The position numbers were made by a program, and so were the translations under genes. Shown here piece by piece: positions 1 to 5,662 of a DNA stretch of 6,320 bases; within the stretch, counting starts at the first letter, position 1; every line of letters starts with the position of its first letter. The notes under the pieces were generated by a model. It ran no database searches. It saw only the letters and a program-made list of their open reading frames with translations, and was not told the DNA's origin. The stretch comes from Rhodospirillales bacterium. GTDB taxonomy: Bacteria; Pseudomonadota; Alphaproteobacteria; Acetobacterales; Acetobacteraceae. The stretch lies in the NCBI GenBank assembly GCA_025350425.1, contig JANXXW010000256.1, forward strand, positions 1-6,320, in the 5' to 3' direction.

Positions 1-1
1 T

Positions 2-796
2 CATCAGCAGCTCGTGATACCACTCGATCGCAAAGCCCAGGCCGCTCGGCGAGCCGATCAGTTCGGCTGCGATAATCGCTGCCCACGCGCCGGCGAATGC
101 CATGCGGACACCAACCATGATCGTGGGCAACGCGCCCGGCATGATCACGTGCCGAATGATCCGCGCCCGTGGTACGCCCATAGTCCGCGCAGCAGCAATC
201 AGTTTCTGGTCCGTACCACGTACGCCGGCGATCGTATTCAGCAGCAACGGAAAGAACGCGACATACGTCATGATGAAGACCGGCAGAATGTCACCAACGC
301 CAAAGATAAACAGGCCAAGTGGAATCCACGCGATGCCGGAGATCGGCCGCATCAACTCCACCATAGGATCGATATAAGCTCGCGCTCGTTCGCTGAGGCC
401 CATCAGGAAGCCGAGCGGAACGGCGAGAACGACTGCTACGCCAAGGCTGATCACGAGTCGGACGAAGCTGATCTGTACGTTTTCGCTCAGCTCACCATTT
501 CGCGCTAAAACGCGCAGTGCATTGAATACGGCCAATGGTGTCGGCAACTGCAAGGGGCTTTGCGTCCACGCGGCAAACGCCCACCAAACAGCGACGAACA
601 CGGTGAAGGAACGCAGTACGACGAGAGCCCGAAGCCACGACAGATGACCAAGGCGCATTGGTGGAGGAATCGCAACCGGCGCCATATCCGCGACCGCATG
701 AACGGGGGACACGGCAAGATCGATCGATGCAGCGACCGGCGCTGCGTCTGTTATGAAGTCACCGACTTCGATTTCCCGTTGCATCGTCGTTTTCAT
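2..796 (-). CDS. ABC transporter permease, nitrate/sulfonate/taurine (SsuC/TauC) type, 3' end cut by window edge
   Basis: Inner-membrane permease subunit of an ABC importer that would work with an ATPase and a periplasmic binding protein, neither in the window. Reading the minus strand from the ATG at 794-796 gives 265 residues with no stop before the edge; relatives are roughly 250-290 residues, so little is missing. A hydrophilic N-terminus of about 50 residues is followed by hydrophobic segments near 55-78, 110-133, 155-190 and 225-245. The permease loop that contacts the ATPase is clear at 199-224: AAARTMG, then about ten residues, then IMPGALP. The C-terminal ELIGSPSGLGF stretch (245-255) is typical of SsuC/TauC/NitT permeases. 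The first Met is preceded by no good Shine-Dalgarno; Met5 (784) is an equal alternative, and the first in-frame stop upstream is at 833-835. It lies 57 bases downstream of the SDR gene on the same strand. The transported substrate cannot be assigned. Confidence 0.93.
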   Translation of the reverse strand, partial: MKTTMQREIEVGDFITDAAPVAASIDLAVSPVHAVADMAPVAIPPPMRLGHLSWLRALVVLRSFTVFVAVWWAFAAWTQSPLQLPTPLAVFNALRVLARNGELSENVQISFVRLVISLGVAVVLAVPLGFLMGLSERARAYIDPMVELMRPISGIAWIPLGLFIFGVGDILPVFIMTYVAFFPLLLNTIAGVRGTDQKLIAAARTMGVPRARIIRHVIMPGALPTIMVGVRMAFAGAWAAIIAAELIGSPSGLGFAIEWYHELLM

Positions 797-826
797 CCCG
801 ACACCAGGGTTAACGGAGCGTTGGAA

Positions 827-852
827 AACTTGTCAAATCATATTACAACTAG
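827..852. repeat. Second copy of the element found in the divergent promoter region, in the SDR-permease gap
   Basis: Starts with AACTTGTCAA (827-836), identical to 2727-2736; over 26 bases the two sites agree at about 19 positions in my hand alignment. On the minus strand it carries TTGACA (836 to 831), a perfect -35 match, but the sequence 17-18 bases further on (TTAACC/TAACCC) is a poor -10. It lies between the SDR stop and the permease start, so it could be a secondary operator or an internal promoter for the transporter gene. Function is inferred from position and similarity only. Confidence 0.4.
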
Positions 853-853
853 C

Positions 854-1630
854 TCATCGTGTGACGGCAAGAAATCCGCCATCTACGTAAAGAATCTGCC
901 CGTTGATGTAGGCGCCGGCATCGGATGCGAGTAGCAGCGCGGCGCCACACAGATCCTCCGGCTTTCCCCAACGGCGGGCCGGCGTCCAGTCCCGGACGAA
1001 GTCGTGAAAGTCTTTCTGGCTGGCCTGGCTGAACTCGGTTGCGGTGTAACCGGGCGCAAGCGCGTTGATGGTCACGCCGGTACCGCCAAGGTCGGCCGCG
1101 ACCGCGCGGGTGAAGGCGGCGATGGCACCCTTGGATGTCACATACGGCGTCAGCAGCGGTCGCGAGACGTAGTTCATGATGGAGCTAAGATTGATGATGC
1201 GCCCGCTGCCCTGGGCGACCATGATCTTGGCGGCTTGCTGCGCCACGGTGAAGCTTGCGGTGACGTTGACATCCATCACGCGCTGCCATTCCTCCAGTCC
1301 GAGATCGAGAAAGTGCTTGCGCACGATGATCGCGGCGTTGTTGACCACCACGTCTAACCGCCCAGTCTCGGCCTTGACGCGGGAGATCGCGACGGCCACG
1401 GCGGCAGCGTCGGTGATGTCGAACACCTGGGCGGTCGCATCGGCCCCGGCGCTTCGAAATTCCTCGGCACGCGCGATCACGGCCTCGTCGCGATCCACCA
1501 AGACCAGCCGCGCGCCAGCGGCGGCGAAGCCGCGGCACAATCCGGCGGCGATGCCACCGGCGCCCCCGGTTATGAATACGGTCCGGCCGGCGAGGGAGAA
1601 GATTTTCTCAGGGGCGTAGTCCTCGAACAT
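854..1630 (-). CDS. Classical short-chain dehydrogenase/reductase (SDR), gluconate 5-dehydrogenase-like
   Basis: Cytosolic NAD(P)(H)-dependent oxidoreductase of 258 residues, the normal length for classical SDRs. The Rossmann nucleotide motif is TGGAGGIA (21-28), with Ala where TGxxxGxG normally has the last Gly. Asp46 at the end of the second beta strand (LVLVD) points to NAD(H) rather than NADP(H). Also present are NNAA (97-100), catalytic Asn122 (DVNVTASF), Ser150, Tyr163 and Lys167 (YVTSK), the APGYTATEF segment after the active site, and the C-terminal GQILYVDGGF. The NNAAII and YVDGGF features resemble gluconate 5-dehydrogenase and 2-deoxygluconate 3-dehydrogenase types, suggesting a sugar acid or hydroxyacid substrate, but SDR substrates are not predictable at this level. 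The start is supported by AAGGA six bases upstream. It sits 38 bases downstream of the D-2-hydroxyacid dehydrogenase and 57 bases upstream of the permease, so the three are probably cotranscribed. Confidence 0.95.
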   Translation of the reverse strand: MFEDYAPEKIFSLAGRTVFITGGAGGIAAGLCRGFAAAGARLVLVDRDEAVIARAEEFRSAGADATAQVFDITDAAAVAVAISRVKAETGRLDVVVNNAAIIVRKHFLDLGLEEWQRVMDVNVTASFTVAQQAAKIMVAQGSGRIINLSSIMNYVSRPLLTPYVTSKGAIAAFTRAVAADLGGTGVTINALAPGYTATEFSQASQKDFHDFVRDWTPARRWGKPEDLCGAALLLASDAGAYINGQILYVDGGFLAVTR

Positions 1631-1636
1631 GATACG

Positions 1637-1641
1637 TCCTT
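1637..1641 (-). promoter_or_regulatory. Ribosome binding site of the SDR gene
   Basis: The plus strand reads TCCTT here, so the minus strand has AAGGA with six bases to the ATG at 1628-1630. This supports the chosen start of the SDR. Confidence 0.75.
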
Positions 1642-1668
1642 AACTCTCTGCGTGGGGATATCGGCGCG

Positions 1669-2655
1669 TCAGACCAGCCGGTTGGAAACCGCCTCGGCGG
1701 CGCGCACGGCGTGGATGCTGTCCAGCAGCAACTCGCCCATCCGCACCCGCGTGCGCGTTGTGGAACTGCCTTGGTGCGGTTGTAGGAACACGTTGGGCAG
1801 TGTCAGATAGTCAGGATCGATCGCCGGCTCATTGTTGAAGACGTCGAGTCCCGCAGCGGCGACGTGGCCGGAGCGCAGTGCAGCGATCAGCGCCGCGTCG
1901 TCGATGAGGTCGCCCCGGGAGACGTTCACCACCACGGCGCCGGTCGGCAACCGTGCGAACGCCGCCGCGTCTAACCGGGCCTTGGTCGCCGGCGTGGATG
2001 GAGCGGCCACCACAAAGAAGTCGCTCACGTCCAGCAGCCCGTCGAGCGTCGCGTGGAAAGTCGCACCGTCCTCTAGCTGCGGACTGAGCGGACTACGGTT
2101 GTGGTAGTGTATTTCCATTCCGAAGCCGTGCTGCGCTCGGCGTGCGAGCGCGCGGCCGATACGGCCCATACCGAAGATACCCATGCGGGCAAAGCTTACT
2201 TCCTTGCCGAGCAGTTGCGTGGGTGACCATCCGGTCCAGCTGCAGCCGTAAAGCAGTTGCATTCCCTCGCGGGCGCGTCGTGCGGCGCCCAGAGCCAGAA
2301 GCATGCCCATGTCGGCCACTGCATCGCTCAATATATCGGGGGTGCTCAGCACGGCAATGCCCCGCGCCCGCGCCGCGTCGAGGTCGATGTGGTCATGACC
2401 GACCGACAGCGTTGCAATGATACAGACCGATTTAGGCAGGCGTGCGATCAACGCTCCGTCGATCCGGTCCATCGCCATGACCAACAACACGTCCGCGGAG
2501 ATCTGCTCGGCGGCGGACAGGATCTCATCACCCGACAGCGTGCGTGGCTCGAGGTTGATCCAGGCAGTCCCTTCGGCCCGCAGCCGTGCAGGCAGCGGGT
2601 CCGGCAGCGACCGCGTCACAATGACACGGCAGGGCACACGCTGCATATCAGCCAT
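1669..2655 (-). CDS. D-isomer-specific 2-hydroxyacid dehydrogenase (glyoxylate/hydroxypyruvate reductase-like)
   Basis: Cytosolic NAD(P)H-dependent enzyme interconverting a 2-keto acid and a D-2-hydroxyacid; 328 residues from the start used here, the usual family length. The frame stays open 27 codons further upstream (to 2736), but the ATG at 2653-2655 has AAGGGAGG four bases before it, and the upstream extension is low-complexity and unlike the family. The substrate-domain segment LSVGHDHIDL is at 83-92, and the dinucleotide motif GMGRIG at 162-167. After the second beta strand comes HNRS (185-188); an Arg here, with no acidic residue, suggests NADP(H). Catalytic residues are Arg247 (NVSRGD), Glu276 (FNNEP) and His294 (PHQGSS). 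It is the first gene of the probable minus-strand operon and faces the divergent amidohydrolase gene. Glyoxylate/hydroxypyruvate reductase is the nearest match by motif, but the true keto acid is likely set by the pathway of this cluster. Confidence 0.94.
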   Translation of the reverse strand: MADMQRVPCRVIVTRSLPDPLPARLRAEGTAWINLEPRTLSGDEILSAAEQISADVLLVMAMDRIDGALIARLPKSVCIIATLSVGHDHIDLDAARARGIAVLSTPDILSDAVADMGMLLALGAARRAREGMQLLYGCSWTGWSPTQLLGKEVSFARMGIFGMGRIGRALARRAQHGFGMEIHYHNRSPLSPQLEDGATFHATLDGLLDVSDFFVVAAPSTPATKARLDAAAFARLPTGAVVVNVSRGDLIDDAALIAALRSGHVAAAGLDVFNNEPAIDPDYLTLPNVFLQPHQGSSTTRTRVRMGELLLDSIHAVRAAEAVSNRLV

Positions 2656-2659
2656 CCAT

Positions 2660-2667
2660 CCTCCCTT
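2660..2667 (-). promoter_or_regulatory. Ribosome binding site deciding the start of the hydroxyacid dehydrogenase
   Basis: The minus strand reads AAGGGAGG, ending four bases before the ATG at 2653-2655. A further ATG three codons into the gene (2644-2646) would be 13 bases away, which is less favourable. Confidence 0.7.
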
Positions 2668-2707
2668 GCTCGGTGCCTTTTTGGCCCGACTTGTATTTGA
2701 CGGCGAT

Positions 2708-2736
2708 GAGCTACCGCCTGCCGTGTAACTTGTCAA
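2708..2736 (-). promoter_or_regulatory. Candidate promoter for the minus-strand operon
   Basis: Minus-strand TTGACA (2736 to 2731) is a perfect -35 box; 17 bases on is TAGCTC (2713 to 2708), a weak -10. It lies about 55-80 bases upstream of the hydroxyacid dehydrogenase start and overlaps the dyad at 2727-2751, so it would be blocked or controlled by whatever binds there. Read from consensus matching only. Confidence 0.35.
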
Positions 2737-2751
2737 TTAAGTTTGCAAGTT
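2727..2751. promoter_or_regulatory. Imperfect dyad, candidate operator between divergent genes
   Basis: AACTTG at 2727-2732 is mirrored by CAAGTT at 2746-2751, with further symmetric matches inside (AA at 2735-2736 against TT at 2742-2743), centred on A2739. It overlaps the -35 boxes of both candidate divergent promoters, the usual place for a local regulator to act. The left half with its flank recurs at 827-852. I do not recognise a specific regulator family from the sequence, and no regulator gene is in the window. Confidence 0.5.
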
Positions 2752-2770
2752 GAACTCCACCAGCTAGAGT
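2743..2770 (+). promoter_or_regulatory. Candidate promoter for the amidohydrolase gene
   Basis: TTGCAA (2743-2748) and TAGAGT (2765-2770), each matching four of six consensus bases, are 16 bases apart. The -10 box ends 21 bases before the ATG at 2792. The -35 box lies in the right arm of the dyad. A modest match; other placements are possible. Confidence 0.3.
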
Positions 2771-2791
2771 ACGAGTTCTGCAAGAGCGGTC

Positions 2792-3853
2792 ATGGCCATG
2801 TCAGACGATCCCCGCCCCCGCTACGTCCATCCCATGCCGAACGCTGACTGGCTGGCAAAGCACCACGAGCCGGTGCTGGAGCCTGGGTTGCGGATCATCG
2901 ACCCACACCATCACCTGTGGGACCGTGGCGGCCGTTACTTGCTGGACGAGCTGCTTGCCGACCTCGAAACTGGGCATCGCATCGAGGCCACCGTGTTCAT
3001 GCAATGCGGATACGCCTACCGGAAGGAGGGGCCGCCGTCGCTAAGGCCAGTGGGCGAAACAGCGTTCGTCGCTGGGCTGGCCGCCGAAGCCACTCGCCGT
3101 GGCTGCGCCACCAATGTGTGCGCGGGGATCGTCGGCCACGTGGACATGCAGCTTGGCGACGCCGTTGCCCCGGTGCTGGAGGCGCATCTCGCAGCAGGGG
3201 CCGGACGCTTCCGCGGCATCCGCGATGTGACCGCGCGGGACGAGGGCTTCGTTGCCAGTATCGTTCCCCCTCCGCAAGCAGGGACCATGGCCGACCCCCG
3301 GTTCGGCAAGGCGCTGCGCCATTTCCCCAGGCTTGGCCTCAGCTTCGACGCTTGGCTTTATCACCCACAGCTGGGCGAGCTCACCACGCTGGCACGAGAG
3401 CATCCGCAAGTCTGTTTCGTGATGAACCATGCTGGTGGCACGCTCGGACTTGGCCCTTATGCCGGTCGAAATGAGAAAGTCTTCGTGGAATGGGCAGCCG
3501 GAATGCGAACGTTGGCAACCTGCCCGAACGTGCAGATCAAACTTGGTGGCCTGGCGATGATCACCACGGGTGCCACCTTTCACACGAAACTCTCTCCCCC
3601 TAGTTCAACGACGCTGGCGGCAGCTTGGCGGCCCTATTTCGAGCTTTGCATCGAGGCGTTCGGTGTTGAGCGATGTATGTTCGAAAGTAACTTTCCAGTA
3701 GACAAGGCGATGTGCAGCTACGTCGTGATATGGAACGCCTTCAAGCTTGTGACGCAGGGCTCGACGGCTACGGAAAAAGCAGCGCTGTTTTACGAGACCG
3801 CTGCCCGGGTTTACAGGCTAGTACCCGGAACCAGCGCGGCGGTGCCATACTGA
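2792..3853 (+). CDS. Amidohydrolase-2 family metal-dependent hydrolase (COG3618, lactonase-like)
   Basis: TIM-barrel hydrolase of 353 residues. Characterised relatives in COG3618 include L-fuconolactonase, L-rhamnono-lactonase and 2-pyrone-4,6-dicarboxylate hydrolase, which open lactone rings; the substrate here is unknown. The signature IDPHHHLWD is at 36-44, giving the HxH metal motif His39/His41. Later landmarks are the RFRGIRD segment (139-145), LYHPQL with His191, NHAGG with His213, QIKLGG (248-253) and CMFESNFPVDK (295-305). In the last motif Asn300 occupies the place where relatives such as LigI carry the metal or catalytic Asp (SDxP), while Asp304 follows. I recall ESNFPVDK as common in one COG3618 subgroup, so it is probably not a defect. 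Met3 (2798) is an alternative start: the purine-rich AGAGCGG is eight bases before it but only two before Met1. It is transcribed divergently from the three-gene minus-strand set and probably shares its control region and pathway. Confidence 0.92.
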   Translation: MAMSDDPRPRYVHPMPNADWLAKHHEPVLEPGLRIIDPHHHLWDRGGRYLLDELLADLETGHRIEATVFMQCGYAYRKEGPPSLRPVGETAFVAGLAAEATRRGCATNVCAGIVGHVDMQLGDAVAPVLEAHLAAGAGRFRGIRDVTARDEGFVASIVPPPQAGTMADPRFGKALRHFPRLGLSFDAWLYHPQLGELTTLAREHPQVCFVMNHAGGTLGLGPYAGRNEKVFVEWAAGMRTLATCPNVQIKLGGLAMITTGATFHTKLSPPSSTTLAAAWRPYFELCIEAFGVERCMFESNFPVDKAMCSYVVIWNAFKLVTQGSTATEKAALFYETAARVYRLVPGTSAAVPY

Positions 3854-3937
3854 AAGTGACGCATTTAAATCGGCTATGCCGACGGGCAAACTTGCCGAAT
3901 GCTAGGCAATCACGACGCCAAGGAATGCGTCCGAAAG

Positions 3938-3965
3938 TCGCCGTGCCGCTATTGCGGCACGGCGA
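3938..3965. terminator. Strong hairpin between convergent genes, likely bidirectional terminator
   Basis: A perfect 12-bp inverted repeat: TCGCCGTGCCGC at 3938-3949 pairs with GCGGCACGGCGA at 3954-3965 around a TATT loop. It begins four bases past the stop of the zinc dehydrogenase gene and lies 84 bases past the amidohydrolase stop. Neither side has a proper T-tract (only CTTTC on the minus side), so efficiency is uncertain; it may instead mark the mRNA 3' end or block exonucleases. Confidence 0.6.
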
Positions 3966-3969
3966 TGGG

Positions 3970-5109
3970 TCAAGCTGCCGGCTTTAAAACTACCTTGGTC
4001 CACCCTTCATCGCGCGCATCGAAATGCTTATAAGCATCAGGCGCCTCGTTCAGCCCAAGCCGATGCGAGATAATGCAAGACGGATTCGCCTTACCGACAT
4101 GGATCAGGTCGCGCAAACGTCGGTTATACGCCTTCACGTTGGTCTGCCCGGTGGCGATGCGCTGCCCCTTGAGCCAGAGGGCGCCAAAGTCGAAAGCCAT
4201 CTTGCCTTGCTTGGCCAACGCGTCGGAAGCGCTCGGATCTTCGGACAGGAACACTCCGACCACGCCGATGCCACCCGTTGCCTTCGTCGACGCGACCAAG
4301 CTGTTCATCGTGAAGTTGTTGGCTTCGCGCCCGTGACGGTCACAGCACTGATAGCCTACGCACTCGCAGCCGCGATCCGTGCCAAGCCCGTTTGTCTGGC
4401 CGAGGATTTCCTCGACCGGGTCACAGCGCCGCATATCGACTGGAATAGCCCCAAGTGACTTTGCAAGCGCCAGCCTGTCATCGTGCGCATCGACCACGAA
4501 CACTCGGGTGGCACCCTTGATCACGGCGGAGTGCGCCGCCATCAGGCCAACCGGCCCGGCGCCATAGATCGCTACTGTCTCCCCAGGAAGCAATCCGGCG
4601 AGTTCCGTCGCGTGCCAACCCGTTGGGAAGATGTCAGACAGCATGACGTAGTCGTCCTGCTTTTCCGCGGCATCTTCCGGCAGGATAAGGCAATTGAAAT
4701 CTGCATAAGGCACGCGCAGGAGTTCCGCCTGACCTCCCTGGAATGGTCCCATTCCTGCGAAGCCGTAGGCCGCTCCTGCCGTGCCTGGATTGCACGTAAG
4801 ACAAAACCCGGTCAGTCCACGTTCACAATTATCGCAGAAGCCGCAACCAATGTTGAAAGGCAGGCAGACCCAGTCGCCCTTCTTCACCCGATCCACCCCG
4901 GCACCAATTTCGATCACCTGACCGAGGTTTTCGTGTCCGAAAGCTCGTCCCTTTTCAAAGTTCGTGCGGCCTTCATACATGTGCAGGTCAGAGCCGCAAA
5001 TGTTGGTGGTGGTCATCCGGACCACGGCATCCGCCGGCTTTTCAATTCGAGCGTCAGGAATGTTGCCGATGCTCACGTCACGCGGACCGTTGTAGATTAC
5101 AGCTTTCAT
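3970..5109 (-). CDS. Zinc-dependent alcohol dehydrogenase, glutathione-independent formaldehyde dehydrogenase-like
   Basis: Medium-chain dehydrogenase of 379 residues, slightly shorter than the Pseudomonas putida glutathione-independent formaldehyde dehydrogenase (about 398). Catalytic zinc ligands are Cys38 (NICGSD), His59 (GHEN) and Asp159 (LSDIFPTGWH), the same Cys/His/Asp set as that enzyme. The structural zinc site has four cysteines, 89, 92, 95 and 103 (CGFCDNCERGLTGFC). The Rossmann motif is GAGPVG at 183-188, with Asp207 (VVDAHDDR) favouring NAD. The insert after the dinucleotide domain (GCECVGYQCC, 248-257) also fits this subfamily. The start is supported by AAGGAG nine bases upstream. 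The role could be formaldehyde or short-aldehyde detoxification, or oxidation of another alcohol; relatives are often annotated simply as threonine- or sorbitol-type dehydrogenases. It converges on the amidohydrolase gene, so it belongs to a separate transcription unit; no convincing promoter was found upstream. Confidence 0.94.
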   Translation of the reverse strand: MKAVIYNGPRDVSIGNIPDARIEKPADAVVRMTTTNICGSDLHMYEGRTNFEKGRAFGHENLGQVIEIGAGVDRVKKGDWVCLPFNIGCGFCDNCERGLTGFCLTCNPGTAGAAYGFAGMGPFQGGQAELLRVPYADFNCLILPEDAAEKQDDYVMLSDIFPTGWHATELAGLLPGETVAIYGAGPVGLMAAHSAVIKGATRVFVVDAHDDRLALAKSLGAIPVDMRRCDPVEEILGQTNGLGTDRGCECVGYQCCDRHGREANNFTMNSLVASTKATGGIGVVGVFLSEDPSASDALAKQGKMAFDFGALWLKGQRIATGQTNVKAYNRRLRDLIHVGKANPSCIISHRLGLNEAPDAYKHFDARDEGWTKVVLKPAA

Positions 5110-5118
5110 GGACGTATT

Positions 5119-5124
5119 CTCCTT
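5119..5124 (-). promoter_or_regulatory. Ribosome binding site of the zinc dehydrogenase
   Basis: The minus strand reads AAGGAG nine bases before the ATG at 5107-5109, fixing the start and showing that the gene is translated independently. Confidence 0.75.
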
Positions 5125-5323
5125 CGATGTAAAAAAGCGCGTAACGGGTAGTAGGTTCCTTAATCACTAGAGCTTGATGTATTTAGCTTGAAGCACAACC
5201 AAAGTTTTGCGGCTATCAGCTGTATTCGTCCGGTTCGAAATAGCCGAGAAATTTGTCGCTTCGCCAGTATTTTTGCTTATGACACTGCCCCCAAGAATGC
5301 CCCCGTTCCGTATGACAGTAGCC

Positions 5324-5662
5324 CGGTAGATCATTGAGACATGGAGGATCGACACCGGCTAGATCGACGCGGCGGCGCTGATCACGAGGGACGTCGACGA
5401 TGGGCGCCACGTTGGCCCCTTGCTCGATCAGGCGGCAGCATCAGTGGCCTTACTCACTGCGGCGGTCGTCATGCCGCCGCACTCCACGGCCACACCGAGC
5501 AACGCTGCGGAGACCGCACCCACGTAGCAGAAGCACCATCTTCAGTTTATCGCCGAGCATGGGCGAGCGGATTGACAGATAGAGCCGGGATGCACGACAC
5601 GAGTCCGCGTTGTAGCCACTATTGGCAGGTTCAAGCAGGTGACTGGTGACGGATTGCGCTCG
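5324..5662 (+). pseudogene. Degraded IS5-family transposase fragment
   Basis: One plus-strand frame, interrupted by stops, reads as the C-terminal half of an IS5-family DDE transposase. Matches to the family pattern as I remember it: IDTG then TAG (5360) then IDAAALITRDVDDG, then VGPLLDQ near 5414-5431, then VVMPPHSTATPSNAAETAPT ending at 5524. After a TAG at 5525 the frame continues as HLQFIAEHGR; a TGA at 5573 sits where the family has Trp in GRMxWQ; then come IGRFKQV and GDGLRS up to 5662. Between SVALLT and AAVVMPP about 20 residues are missing, including the DGAYD motif with the second catalytic Asp, so it cannot be active. The N-terminal half and the C-terminal end are not recognisable, and no terminal inverted repeats or target duplication were seen. 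The 5324-5350 part is less certain than 5351-5662. It lies beside the zinc dehydrogenase in a gene-poor zone, marking past insertion. Confidence 0.8.

Noticed and set aside
14..508. Plus-strand open frame of 164 codons
   Set aside because: It is antisense to the permease, whose minus-strand translation has clear membrane segments and the ATPase-contact loop; this frame is charged, low-complexity and motif-free.
505..934. Open frames at 505-717 (minus) and 560-934 (plus)
   Set aside because: Both overlap the permease start region or SDR end in other frames and show no family features.
2656..2736. N-terminal extension of the hydroxyacid dehydrogenase to the first in-frame ATG
   Set aside because: The extension is Ser/Gly/Lys-rich, covers the candidate promoter and operator, and lacks a ribosome binding site, whereas the ATG at 2655 has AAGGGAGG.
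2917..3583. Long alternative frames inside the amidohydrolase (2917-3474 plus, 3041-3583 minus)
   Set aside because: Shadows of the GC-rich gene; Arg/His-rich with no motifs, while the chosen frame carries the full hydrolase signature.
4483..5151. Plus-strand open frame of 222 codons antisense to the zinc dehydrogenase
   Set aside because: It mirrors the dehydrogenase codons and has no recognisable domain; the minus frame has all zinc ligands.
5110..5220. Promoter for the zinc dehydrogenase
   Set aside because: Several partial -35/-10 pairs were tried (for example TTCAAG with TAGTGA) but none matches well enough to report.
5210..5246. Inverted repeat CGGCTAT / ATAGCCG
   Set aside because: Seven-base arms with a 23-base loop are weak; it does not lie at a recognisable IS end and is not followed by a T-tract.
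5167..5355. Minus-strand 62-codon frame upstream of the zinc dehydrogenase
   Set aside because: GTG start without a ribosome binding site, overlaps the transposase relic on the other strand, and has no known similarity.
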